Below, piece by piece: positions 17,726 through 25,943 of a DNA stretch of 60,556 nt; position 1 is the first letter of the stretch, and each line of letters opens with the position of its first letter. Where the stretch lies: the NCBI RefSeq assembly GCF_015667795.1, contig NZ_JADPEL010000019.1:1-60556 (forward strand). The letters are read 5' to 3'. The notes below the pieces were generated by a model. The model ran no database searches. It was given only the letters and a program-made list of their open reading frames with translations, and was not told where the DNA came from. Source of the DNA: Clostridium sp. D53t1_180928_C8 (lineage in GTDB: Bacteria > Bacillota > Clostridia > Clostridiales > Clostridiaceae). A program made the position numbers and the translations under genes.

Positions 17726-18979
17726 ATGCAAAGATTATCTGTTTTTTTATTTACTAGCATATTAGGAAAGAAGATGTATGATGAGTTTGATGATGTGCTT
17801 GGTGAATTAAAAGATATATATGTAACAACGGAGCAAGGATATCCTAGAGTTATTGGGTACAAAGTTAAGCGTGATGGAATAACTTTTCATTATGAGTTCA
17901 GAAGTATAATGTTTTACAATGTAGACAATAAGGTTAAAATAATGACGCGTGGGAGCAAGGAAATACTTCCAAGAACTTATTCTTATTTATTATCTAGAAA
18001 TTTATTAGATAAAAAAATTGTAGATATTAATGGAAAGCAAGTTGTTAGAGTTGATGATTTAAGAATTGCAGAAATTGCAGGTGAATATAGAGTAATTGCG
18101 GTTGAAACAGGGCCTCTTGCTAAGTTTAGGAGAATGAATTGTCAAGGGTTAGGAAAGTTTGTATATAAAGTTTTAAATAAGGACTTTGAAGATAAAGTTA
18201 TTATGTGGGATGACGTTGAATCTTTAGAAATGGTTAATAAAAACCTTCAAATAGCAGTTCCGTATAAAAAATTATCAACATTGCACCCTGCGGATTTAGC
18301 AGATATATTAGAAAATCTTGATGCAAGTTCAAGAAAACAAATTTTTGAATCCTTAGATGAAGATTTGGCAGCGGATACTTTAGAAGAAATTGAACCAGAA
18401 TATAAAAGTAGTATTATAAAGGATTTAAGTGAGGCTAAAGCAGTTGAAGTTTTAGAAAATATGCCTAATGATGAGATTGCAGATATATTAGATGAATTAG
18501 ATGATGAGGAAAGAGAAAAAATACTTGTTAATTTAGAAACAGAGGATGCCGAAGAAGTAAAGGAACTTCTTAAATATGAAGATGAAACAGTAGGTAGTAT
18601 AATGAGTAAGGATTTTATTTCCTTTAATTTAGATATTACAATTGGAGAAATAATAGAGATTTTAAGAGAAAGTAATCCAGAAGATGAGGAATTAAATTCA
18701 ATATTCATTAAGGATGAAGAAGAAAAAGTAATTGGTGTTATAGAATTAAAGGATTTAATTTTAAATGATGCTAAAATAAAAGTAAAAGAAATAATGGATG
18801 AAAATATAAATATACTTAAGCATAATGAGGATATTAATGAAGCTGTTGAAATAGCTGCTAAATATGATTTATTAGCGATTCCTGTTGTTGACAATAATGA
18901 TGTACTAATTGGGGTTGTAAATACTCATGATTTAATTGATGAAGTTCTATATCCAATGTGGAAAAAGAAAAATAAGTAA
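17726..18979 (+). CDS. Soluble MgtE-like protein: PRC-barrel-like, MgtE N-domain and two CBS domains
   Basis: 417 residues. The N-terminal ~150 residues look like a duplicated PRC-barrel-type beta domain (SRNLLDKKIVDINGKQVVRV). Next comes the superhelical MgtE_N domain (LHPADLADILENLD, about 188-201, with repeated acidic helices to about 285). Two CBS domains follow (TVGSIMSKDFI near 290 and VKEIMDENINIL near 355). The transmembrane channel half of MgtE magnesium transporters is absent, and the protein ends in KKKNK just after CBS2. It therefore keeps the magnesium-sensing cytosolic part without a pore. It may be a sensor or a partner of a membrane protein. GAGGAGG precedes the ATG by 7 bases. 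Confidence 0.88.
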   Translation: MQRLSVFLFTSILGKKMYDEFDDVLGELKDIYVTTEQGYPRVIGYKVKRDGITFHYEFRSIMFYNVDNKVKIMTRGSKEILPRTYSYLLSRNLLDKKIVDINGKQVVRVDDLRIAEIAGEYRVIAVETGPLAKFRRMNCQGLGKFVYKVLNKDFEDKVIMWDDVESLEMVNKNLQIAVPYKKLSTLHPADLADILENLDASSRKQIFESLDEDLAADTLEEIEPEYKSSIIKDLSEAKAVEVLENMPNDEIADILDELDDEEREKILVNLETEDAEEVKELLKYEDETVGSIMSKDFISFNLDITIGEIIEILRESNPEDEELNSIFIKDEEEKVIGVIELKDLILNDAKIKVKEIMDENINILKHNEDINEAVEIAAKYDLLAIPVVDNNDVLIGVVNTHDLIDEVLYPMWKKKNK

Positions 18980-18997
18980 AAAAATTGAAATTAGTTG

Positions 18998-19025
18998 TTG
19001 ACTTTTTTTATGATAAGAATATAAT
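18998..19025 (+). promoter_or_regulatory. Promoter of the T-box-cysK transcript
   Basis: TTGACT (18998-19003) and TATAAT (19020-19025) are separated by 16 bases. They lie about 60 bases before the conserved start of the T-box leader. Confidence 0.85.
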
Positions 19026-19084
19026 GAAAATATAAAGTTTAGTTAAATACTCGGAATTAAAACTGTGAAAAAGGAAAGTAGTAT

Positions 19085-19318
19085 AAAGGAAGGTTACAGA
19101 GAGAAAAGGATGCTGAGAACTTTTTGCTGGTAATTTATATGAAGTGCCCTTTGGAGTTTATGCCTGAAATAATAGTAAGGTTTTACGGTAGCACCCGTTA
19201 TAGTGATCAGGTATTATATTGTACCGTAGAATGAGTGAAATCATTATTGTTATGATGGTTTAATTAGAGTGGAACCGCGAATATACTTCGTCTCTATATA
19301 ATAGAGACGAAGTTTTTT
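19085..19318 (+). promoter_or_regulatory. T-box leader, probably cysteine-specific
   Basis: The leader shows the T-box features in order: AGAGAG near 19098, a Stem I region with GCTGAGAAC, an antiterminator box GTGGAACCGCGA (19270-19281), and a strong terminator. The terminator arms are ACTTCGTCTCTAT (19285-19297) and ATAGAGACGAAGT (19301-19313), followed by T7. TGC at 19145-19147, after GAAG, is the best specifier codon candidate (a second TGC is at 19161). This fits tRNA-Cys and the downstream cysK-cysE genes. Uncharged tRNA-Cys would favour antitermination and raise cysteine synthesis. Confidence 0.92.
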
Positions 19319-19359
19319 TATATAAAAATATAAAGAATTTAAATTTTGGAGGTATAGAT

Positions 19360-20268
19360 ATGATTTATGATGGAGCAATTAAATTAATAGGAAGAACACC
19401 GGTATTAAGGTTAACAAAAATGGTAGATAAAAATAGTGCAGATGTATATGTAAAGTTAGAAAAGTTTAATCCAGGTGGCAGTGTAAAAGATAGGGCAGCT
19501 CTTGGAATGATTGAAAAGGCAGAAGAGGCAGGAATATTAAGGGAAGGATCTGTAATTGTTGAACCTACAAGTGGAAATACTGGAATTGCTTTAGCTATGA
19601 TAGGTAGAGTTAAAGGATATAAGGTTATAATCGTTATGCCAGAAACTATGAGTAAAGAAAGAAGAGATTTAATTAAAGCATATGGCGCAGAACTTGTATT
19701 AACAGAAGGGTCTAAAGGTATGAAGGGCGCTATAGAAAAGGCAACTGAAATGGTAAATGAACATGGATATTTTATGCCACAACAATTTGAAAATATAGCT
19801 AATCCTGAAAAGCATTATGCCACAACAGCTCAAGAAATTTATGAGGATATTAATGATTTAGATGTATTTGTAGCAGGCGTAGGAACAGGTGGAACTGTAT
19901 CGGGTATAGGGAAAAATTTGAAGGAAAAAATAGATGGTGTAGAAATTGTTGCAGTTGAGCCAAGTAATTCACAAGTACTTTCAGGTAAGAATCCAGGACC
20001 ACATAAAATACAAGGGATTGGAGCTGGATTTATACCAGGAAATTATAAAGGGGAATATGTTGATAAGGTAGTTGCTGTTACTGATAATGATGCAATAGAG
20101 ACAGCAGTTAATTTTGCTAAGCAAGAAGGTATCTTAATAGGAATATCATCAGGTGCAGCTGTTTATGCAGCTATAGAAATAGCTAAGAAGCTTGGTAAAG
20201 GAAAAAAAGTTTTAGCTATAGCTCCAGATGGAGGAGAAAAGTACATTTCAATGGGAATATACGAATAA
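19360..20268 (+). CDS. cysK: Cysteine synthase A (O-acetylserine sulfhydrylase)
   Basis: 302 residues. A fold-type II PLP enzyme with the lysine motif GGSVKDRAA (about 35-43), the substrate loop PTSGNTGIA (about 69-77), and the PLP phosphate loop [12 protein letters not shown] (about 173-184). The GISSGAA segment near 268 completes the active site. It makes cysteine from O-acetylserine and sulfide in the cytoplasm. It is controlled by the T-box leader directly upstream and is followed by cysE, the previous step in the pathway. GGAGG lies 7 bases before the ATG. Confidence 0.96.
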   Translation: MIYDGAIKLIGRTPVLRLTKMVDKNSADVYVKLEKFNPGGSVKDRAALGMIEKAEEAGILREGSVIVEPTSGNTGIALAMIGRVKGYKVIIVMPETMSKERRDLIKAYGAELVLTEGSKGMKGAIEKATEMVNEHGYFMPQQFENIANPEKHYATTAQEIYEDINDLDVFVAGVGTGGTVSGIGKNLKEKIDGVEIVAVEPSNSQVLSGKNPGPHKIQGIGAGFIPGNYKGEYVDKVVAVTDNDAIETAVNFAKQEGILIGISSGAAVYAAIEIAKKLGKGKKVLAIAPDGGEKYISMGIYE

Positions 20269-20302
20269 AATTACTAAATAGATAAAGGTTAAGGAGTTAG
20301 AA

Positions 20303-20354
20303 GTTAGTAGTTAATTAATAAATTTAGATAGGAATTGCATATTTAACTACTAAC
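20303..20354 (+). repeat. Inverted repeat between cysK and cysE
   Basis: GTTAGTAGTTAA (20303-20314) and TTAACTACTAAC (20343-20354) are perfect inverted repeats. Imperfect pairing continues outward (TTAAGGAGTTAGAA against TTATTAACTATTAA). No T run follows. It could be a dispersed clostridial palindrome or an mRNA processing site separating cysK from cysE. Confidence 0.6.
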
Positions 20355-20389
20355 TAAAAATTATTAACTATTAAAAAGGAGGAGTAGGT

Positions 20390-20983
20390 TTGTTTAAAAA
20401 TTTGAAATATGATTTAAATAGAGTTATGGAGAATGATCCTGCTGCTAGAAGTAAGGTTGAGGTGTTTTTACTTTATCCTACTATTCATGCATTAATTGCA
20501 TATAGGATAGCTCATTTATTATATACTAAAAGATTATTCTTTTTAGCTAGGCTTATATCACAGGTGTCAAGATTCTTTACTGGAATAGAGATACATCCAG
20601 GAGCTAAGATTGGTAAGGGGTTAGTCATAGATCATGGAATGGGAGTAGTAATTGGTGAAACAGCAGAGCTTGGGGAAAATGTATTATTATATCATGGAGT
20701 AACTTTGGGGGGAACTGGGAAAGATAAAGGAAAGAGGCATCCAACGTTAGGTGATAATGTTATAATAGGAGCTGGAGCTAAGGTACTTGGACCGATATAT
20801 ATAGGCAGTAATTCTAAAATTGGTGCTAACTCCGTGGTTTTAAAAGATGTTCCAGAAGGAGCTACAGCAGTTGGTATTCCTGCTAAAAATATAATAAGAG
20901 TTCAAGAAGATATAGCTGATATAATAGAAATAGAAGATTATAGGGGAATAAGCAAAGAAATTTATAATAACATGGTGATTTAA
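20390..20983 (+). CDS. cysE: Serine O-acetyltransferase
   Basis: 197 residues, the short EpsC/CysE form of Gram-positives. A helical N-terminal domain precedes a left-handed beta-helix of hexapeptide repeats ([50 protein letters not shown]). The catalytic His/Asp are in [11 protein letters not shown] and [10 protein letters not shown]. It makes O-acetylserine for CysK. The start is TTG, chosen because AAGGAGG precedes it by 6 bases and the frame aligns with homologues (LKYDLNRV). It is in the cysteine operon. Confidence 0.95.
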   Translation: MFKNLKYDLNRVMENDPAARSKVEVFLLYPTIHALIAYRIAHLLYTKRLFFLARLISQVSRFFTGIEIHPGAKIGKGLVIDHGMGVVIGETAELGENVLLYHGVTLGGTGKDKGKRHPTLGDNVIIGAGAKVLGPIYIGSNSKIGANSVVLKDVPEGATAVGIPAKNIIRVQEDIADIIEIEDYRGISKEIYNNMVI

Positions 20984-20986
20984 TTT

Positions 20987-21961
20987 ATGATTAAAGAAGA
21001 TATAATAAAGTACTGTAATTCATTAGGGCTAGATATTATTGGATTTATTAAATGTAGAAGATTTGATGAACTAATAGAGTTTTATAATTATAGAAAAGAG
21101 ATGGCTTTAGAAAATGAATTTGAAGAGGCTGATATAGAAAAAAGAATAAATCCAATGTGGTATATGGAAGAGGGAAAAACTATTATTTCAATAGCTTTTC
21201 CCTATCTTTGGGTTGAAAATAATATAGAAAATGGTTTCTCTAAATATACTAAGGGCTTTGATTATCACAGAGTAGTAAAAAAATATCTAGATAGAATTTG
21301 TGAGTTCATTAAAAGTAACGGTGGAGAAGCTATTTCTTTTGTAGACAGTAATACATTACCGGAGCGATATATTGCATATTTATCTGGTGTTGGATTTATT
21401 GGCAGAAATAATATGATTATAACTGAAAAGTATGGATCTTATGTTTTTTTAGGTGAGATAATTACTAATTTGGAGTTAGCTGTTGATGATGTAAGGATAT
21501 TTGAAAATATAAAGGAGTATAAAGAGTGTGGAGAATGTACTAGATGCTATAAGGAATGTCCAACAAAATCTATTAATATAAATAGAGTTAATCCTAATAT
21601 ATGTTCATCATATATAACTCAAAAAAAAGAATTAAGTGATGTTGATATAAAGCTCTTAAAGAATAAGGTGTTTGGATGTGATATATGTCAAAATATATGT
21701 CCATATAATGAATCAATAAAATTTTCAAAACTTGAAGAATTTAAACCACTAGAATTTATGTGTAATTTCAGCAGTGATATTTATGCTGATATGAATAATA
21801 AATTTTTTAAGGAGAATATTTCTAAGACATCTTGTGGGTGGAGAGGGAAAAATGTTATTAAAAGAAATGCTATAATAAAGTTACATAATGAAGGTGAAGA
21901 TATATCTAGATATAGAGGAGATTCGCCCTATATAAATGAATATATAGATAGATTAAAATAA
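20987..21961 (+). CDS. Epoxyqueuosine reductase-like iron-sulfur protein
   Basis: 324 residues. The N-terminal cobalamin-binding-like domain has the family motif SFVDSNTLPERYIAYLSGVG, followed by FIGRNNMIITEKYGSY. Two 4Fe-4S motifs follow (CGECTRCYKECP and CDICQNICP), as in QueG. The family carries out the last step of queuosine synthesis in tRNA. It is somewhat shorter than E. coli QueG and lacks its C-terminal HEAT-like repeats, as do many clostridial members, so a related reductase role is possible. The start lies 3 bases after cysE; the only ribosome site is GGTGA inside the end of cysE, suggesting coupling. Confidence 0.82.
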   Translation: MIKEDIIKYCNSLGLDIIGFIKCRRFDELIEFYNYRKEMALENEFEEADIEKRINPMWYMEEGKTIISIAFPYLWVENNIENGFSKYTKGFDYHRVVKKYLDRICEFIKSNGGEAISFVDSNTLPERYIAYLSGVGFIGRNNMIITEKYGSYVFLGEIITNLELAVDDVRIFENIKEYKECGECTRCYKECPTKSININRVNPNICSSYITQKKELSDVDIKLLKNKVFGCDICQNICPYNESIKFSKLEEFKPLEFMCNFSSDIYADMNNKFFKENISKTSCGWRGKNVIKRNAIIKLHNEGEDISRYRGDSPYINEYIDRLK

Positions 21962-22031
21962 GTTAATTGTTTTGAAGGGATATATAAAATATAATGTGTA
22001 TGTGCATATTATATTCAAGGGGGTACTTAAT

Positions 22032-22736
22032 ATGATGTCAAAGAGTGTGGCAAGACTTATAAAGCTGTTGCCAGAAAAACTAGTTATAAAAATAGCAAGA
22101 AATAAGATAAATGGGTATTTGAAAAAATATGCGAAAATAAATGTTGATGGATATGAAAATATTAAAAAAGTTGATGGAGCAAAAATATTTATTTGTAACC
22201 ATTTAAGTAATTCAGATGGGTTTATTATAGAAAAGATATTAAAAGAAGACTATGATCCAACTTTTGTTGCTGGAGTTAAACTTTCTAATGATCCAGTTAC
22301 TAATTTAGGAACTAAAATAGTTAAAAATATTAGTATTAAGCCTAATAGTGCAGATAAAGATGCAATTATGTCTATGATAAATGTATTAAAGGGGGGAGAA
22401 AATTTAGTTATTTTTCCAGAGGGGACAAGGAGCAGAACTGGAAGTATGATTGAAGCTAAAAAGGGAATATTATTAGTTGCTAGAATGAGCAAAGCTACAA
22501 TAGTTCCAATTTCAATGTATGGTACTGAAAAATTATTACCTATAAATAAAGATGGTGATATGGCTGGAGAACAATGGAATGAAGCAGAGGTAAACGTAAA
22601 AATAGGAGAGCCGATAAGCATTCCTAAAAAAGATAAAGAGGAATCTAAGCATGAATATGATGATAGATGCTTGAATTATATAATGAAATCTATAGCAAAA
22701 GGATTACCGGAAGAATATAGAGGAGTTTATAAGTAG
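22032..22736 (+). CDS. plsC: 1-acyl-sn-glycerol-3-phosphate acyltransferase
   Basis: 234 residues from the ATG at 22032 (or 22035). This start is chosen over an upstream in-frame ATG at 21972 because GGGGG lies 8 bases before it and the extra 20 residues are not family-like. The acyltransferase motifs are CNHLSNSDG (H-x4-D) and FPEGTRSRTG, and IVPISMYGTEK is also typical. It adds the second acyl chain to make phosphatidic acid at the membrane. It sits between the epoxyqueuosine reductase-like gene and nth in a run of closely spaced housekeeping genes. Confidence 0.92.
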   Translation: MMSKSVARLIKLLPEKLVIKIARNKINGYLKKYAKINVDGYENIKKVDGAKIFICNHLSNSDGFIIEKILKEDYDPTFVAGVKLSNDPVTNLGTKIVKNISIKPNSADKDAIMSMINVLKGGENLVIFPEGTRSRTGSMIEAKKGILLVARMSKATIVPISMYGTEKLLPINKDGDMAGEQWNEAEVNVKIGEPISIPKKDKEESKHEYDDRCLNYIMKSIAKGLPEEYRGVYK

Positions 22737-22758
22737 TTAAGAGTTAGGAGGAACGTTT

Positions 22759-23400
22759 ATGAAGCAAAGGACTAAGTTAATATTAGAAGAGTTAAAAAGA
22801 TTGTATCCAGATGCAAAATGTGAATTAAACCATGAAACTCCATTTCAGTTATTAGTTGCAACTATTTTATCTGCACAAACTACAGATAAAAAGGTTAATG
22901 AAGTAACAGAGAGTTTATTTAGGGATTATCCAGATGTAGATGCATTTTTAACTTTGTCTATAAATGAACTTGAAGAAAGAATAAAGCAAATAGGTTTATA
23001 TAGAAGTAAAGCTAAGAATATATTAATTATGTGTAATCAGCTAAAAACTAAGTTTAATGGAGAAGTACCTAAAACTATGGATGAAATAACTAGTTTAGCA
23101 GGTGCAGGAAGAAAAACAGCAAATGTTGTTTTATCTAATGCATTTGGAGTTCCATCTATTGCTGTTGATACGCATGTTTTTAGAGTTTCAAATAGACTTG
23201 GACTTGCAGAGTCAGATAATGTTTTAGAGGTAGAAAAACAACTTCAAGCAGAACTTCCTAAAAAGGAGTGGAGTTTAGCACATCATTTATTAATATTTCA
23301 TGGGAGAAGATGCTGTATAGCAAGAAATCCTAAATGTAGTGAGTGTTCACTTACAAATAGATGTGTATATTTTAAAGCTCAAAAGGCGAAAAAGAAATAA
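22759..23400 (+). CDS. nth: Endonuclease III
   Basis: 213 residues. A helix-hairpin-helix with catalytic Lys is in LAGAGRKTANVVLSNAFG, and the catalytic Asp is in VDTHVFRVSNRL. A 4Fe-4S cluster (C-x6-C-x2-C-x5-C, CIARNPKCSECSLTNRC) lies near the C-terminus. It is a DNA glycosylase/AP lyase removing oxidised pyrimidines. AGGAGG precedes the ATG. It is 22 bases after plsC, so probably on the same transcript. Confidence 0.96.
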   Translation: MKQRTKLILEELKRLYPDAKCELNHETPFQLLVATILSAQTTDKKVNEVTESLFRDYPDVDAFLTLSINELEERIKQIGLYRSKAKNILIMCNQLKTKFNGEVPKTMDEITSLAGAGRKTANVVLSNAFGVPSIAVDTHVFRVSNRLGLAESDNVLEVEKQLQAELPKKEWSLAHHLLIFHGRRCCIARNPKCSECSLTNRCVYFKAQKAKKK

Positions 23401-23450
23401 AAATTTTGAAATAGAATATAAAAATTTTAAGTTGTATTTGTAGTTTATTA

Positions 23451-23597
23451 AACGACTAATTCCTAGACAGTTGGAGTTATAAATTCATCTTAACTAAATC
23501 GAAGATTTGGAGAAATGTTTATGAAACAACTCCTCCTTAAGCAGTCGGAGTTGTAAATTCATCTAACCAAATCGAAGATTTGGAGATTCATTTATGA
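23451..23597 (+). repeat. Two tandem copies of a 73-74-base hairpin element upstream of ddl
   Basis: Copy 1 (23451-23524) and copy 2 (23525-23597) share CAGT-GGAGTT-TAAATTCATCT, AAATCGAAGATTTGGAGA and TTTATGA at the same offsets, with one single-base indel and about a dozen substitutions. Each copy holds a hairpin around CTAAATC/CCAAATC-GAA-GATTTGG. Copy 2 also pairs ACAACTCC with GGAGTTGT. The left arm of copy 1 has drifted. The element fills most of the nth-ddl gap and ends 64 bases before ddl. Confidence 0.8.
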
Positions 23598-23661
23598 TAT
23601 AATTGAATGTGAAAATATATAGTAATACTTACATAATTACTGAAATTTTAGGAGGATATAC

Positions 23662-24573
23662 ATGAAAGTTGGAGTAATAATGGGGGGAATTTCTTCAGAA
23701 AGAGAAATTTCACTTAAGAGTGGTAATTCAATAGTAGAAAAAATTGATAAAAACAAGTATGAAGTAGTGCCTGTAGTTATAGATAATAAAGAAGATATAG
23801 TAAATAAAGTTAAGGATATAGATTTTGCTTTATTATCTCTTCATGGAAAATTTGGCGAAGATGGAACAGTTCAATCAGTACTTCAAACTTTAGATATACC
23901 TTATTCAGGGTGTGGACCTATAAGTTCAGGTGTATGTATGGATAAAGATTTTACAAAAAGGATACTGAAAGCAAATGATGTTAGAACTGCAAGATGGATA
24001 AATGTATCATCTGTAGAAGAAATAGATTATGATAAAATCGATGAAATGGGATATCCTGTTTTTGTTAAACCAACAAATGGGGGATCAAGTGTTGCTACAT
24101 TTAAGATAAAAAGTAAAGATGAGATTCAAGCTGCTGTTGAGGAAGGGTTAAAATGGGACACGGAAGTAATGATTGAAGAATTTGTAGAAGGTGATGAAAT
24201 AACTTGCCCAGTATTTGATGGGAAAATGTGGCCTGTTATAGCTATTAAGCCAAAATCAGATTTCTTTGATTATACTCAAAAGTATGCAGCAGATGGAGCA
24301 GATGAAATAGTTATTGAATTAGAAGAAGAGCTTCATAAGGAAGTTGAAAAAATGGCTTTAGAAACTTATAAGGCTTTAAAGTGCCAAGTATATGCTAGAG
24401 TTGATATGATAATTGATAAAAATGGAGTTCCTTATATATTAGAGGTAAATACATTACCAGGAATGACTCCAGCAAGTCTTTTCCCTAAGAGTGCGGCTGC
24501 AATAGAAATTACCTATGCAGGACTTTTAGATAAGATAATTGAAACATCTTTAAAAGTTAAAAGAAGTATTTAG
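23662..24573 (+). CDS. ddl: D-alanine-D-alanine ligase
   Basis: 303 residues. ATP-grasp ligase: the N-terminal GVIMGGISSEREISLKSG is the Ddl signature, KPTNGGSSVATFKI is the ATP-binding loop, and VEGDEITCPV, ARVDMI and LEVNTLPGMTPASLFP are the metal and omega-loop motifs. It makes the D-Ala-D-Ala dipeptide for peptidoglycan. GGAGG lies 8 bases before the ATG. Its own terminator follows, so it is separate from the lysozyme gene downstream. Confidence 0.96.
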   Translation: MKVGVIMGGISSEREISLKSGNSIVEKIDKNKYEVVPVVIDNKEDIVNKVKDIDFALLSLHGKFGEDGTVQSVLQTLDIPYSGCGPISSGVCMDKDFTKRILKANDVRTARWINVSSVEEIDYDKIDEMGYPVFVKPTNGGSSVATFKIKSKDEIQAAVEEGLKWDTEVMIEEFVEGDEITCPVFDGKMWPVIAIKPKSDFFDYTQKYAADGADEIVIELEEELHKEVEKMALETYKALKCQVYARVDMIIDKNGVPYILEVNTLPGMTPASLFPKSAAAIEITYAGLLDKIIETSLKVKRSI

Positions 24574-24587
24574 TATTATAAGTTTTA

Positions 24588-24616
24588 AAACTCAGTGAAA
24601 GCTGAGTTTTTTTTAT
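24588..24616 (+). terminator. Terminator of ddl
   Basis: AAACTCAG pairs with CTGAGTTT around a 6-base loop and is followed by a long T run. Confidence 0.92.
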
Positions 24617-24782
24617 TTAGTTTTTAGTAATTTATATGAAACTTTTTTATAGGAGTTATTGTCTAATAGAGAGAGGTAATAAAATAATATAAAAAAGAAT
24701 AAGCTCTTAATTTTTAGATGTAACCATAACTACATTTTTAAATATTATATGTAGTAAGGAGAACTTTTTATTGGAGGATTTT

Positions 24783-25724
24783 ATGCAAAATAGAAATGAT
24801 AAAAGTCTTTTTGGTATAGATATTAATGAATATACACAAAATGTAGACTTTACAGTTCTAGCAACAACTATAGACTTTTTATACCTAAGATCTTCAGGAT
24901 CCGCTTCAGGTAGATTTAGAGTAGACAAGAAGTTTTTGGAGTTTGCTAAAAAGGCAAGAGACTTTAAGATACCTGTAGGTGCATATCATTTTGGAGTTCC
25001 TAGTACAAACTTAAGTACTGCTGATTCACAGTGTGATGATTTTATTAATATACTTCAAGACGGATTTGGACAAGGAGATTATGGAGATTTATTTCCAGTA
25101 TTAGATATTGAAACTCCTACAGATAAATCAATTTCTACATCTACATTAATTAATTGGATACAAAGATTTAGAAAGAGATTTGAGAAAAAGACAAGAAGAA
25201 GGTTAATGCTTTATACAGGTGCTTTCTTCGTTGAGTTATATAATAACTTCTTCATTCCTAATGAAGGATATCCTTTGAAGAATATGATTTTATGGATTGC
25301 GCATTATACTGCAATTGCAGGAAATGCACCAGTTCCACCAGATGTTGGAGGATGGACTAGATGGAGAATATGGCAATATAGTGAGAGTGCAAAAGTTGGA
25401 GGTGTTGGAAATCCAGTTGATGCAAATTGGGGACCAGACAGTATTGATTTGTTAACTCAACCTAGAAATGTTACTGGACTTACAGTTAGCAGAAAAGGAA
25501 ATGTTTTAAATATAAGTTGGAAGAAGAATACTGATAAAGACTTATTAGGATATAATATCTTCGCTAATAATTATTGGATAGGAACAGTAGATGCTGATGA
25601 TACTAGCTTTTCAATTAATATAAATCAATTACCTTTTGAAGTTAAAGGAACTGTAAAGATTAGTATAGAGGCGTTTGATAATGATGGTGAAACATCTAAG
25701 AAGAGGAGTAGCTTTACAATATAA
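24783..25724 (+). CDS. GH25 lysozyme with C-terminal fibronectin type III domain, no signal peptide
   Basis: 313 residues from the ATG at 24783, chosen because GGAGG lies 5 bases upstream; an in-frame TTG at 24771 overlaps that site. GH25 motifs are FGIDINEY with the active-site Asp, RSSGSA, GAYHFGVP, and FPVLDIETP with the catalytic D-x-E, plus MLYTGAFF and RIWQYSES. An FN3-like domain follows (about 220-313). It should cleave the muramic acid-glucosamine bond of peptidoglycan. There is no signal peptide or cell-wall-binding repeat, and no phage genes are near, so release by lysis, a spore role or non-classical export are all possible. Confidence 0.88.
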   Translation: MQNRNDKSLFGIDINEYTQNVDFTVLATTIDFLYLRSSGSASGRFRVDKKFLEFAKKARDFKIPVGAYHFGVPSTNLSTADSQCDDFINILQDGFGQGDYGDLFPVLDIETPTDKSISTSTLINWIQRFRKRFEKKTRRRLMLYTGAFFVELYNNFFIPNEGYPLKNMILWIAHYTAIAGNAPVPPDVGGWTRWRIWQYSESAKVGGVGNPVDANWGPDSIDLLTQPRNVTGLTVSRKGNVLNISWKKNTDKDLLGYNIFANNYWIGTVDADDTSFSININQLPFEVKGTVKISIEAFDNDGETSKKRSSFTI

Positions 25725-25740
25725 AATAAATGAGTAATAT

Positions 25741-25814
25741 AGAATAGCTTTATATTTATATATTTAATATACTATATAAAAAATAAATTATACGTAATAA
25801 TATAAGGCTATTCT
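25741..25814 (+). terminator. Hairpin after the GH25 gene, possible terminator
   Basis: AGAATAGCTTTATAT pairs with ATATAAGGCTATTCT (14 of 15 positions) around a long AT-rich loop. Only a weak T stretch follows (TATTATAC), so termination may be partial. Confidence 0.5.
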
Positions 25815-25943
25815 TATTATACTAAGATTAGAGTTATTAATTGGAATGATTTTATTAATTGTATAAAATTAAATAATAGAATATAATTAGAACATAATGC
25901 AATTATAGCAATTATATATATAAAATTTGGGAGGCGTGGAACT

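Noticed and set aside
18247-18894. 215-codon Ser/Ile-rich open frame antisense to the MgtE-like gene
   Set aside because: Shadow of an acidic coding region (GAA/GAT read backwards gives Ser/Phe/Ile); no start signal or family motif.
23451-23597. Possible CRISPR-like repeats
   Set aside because: Only two directly abutting copies with no spacers and no cas genes; better described as a tandem hairpin repeat.
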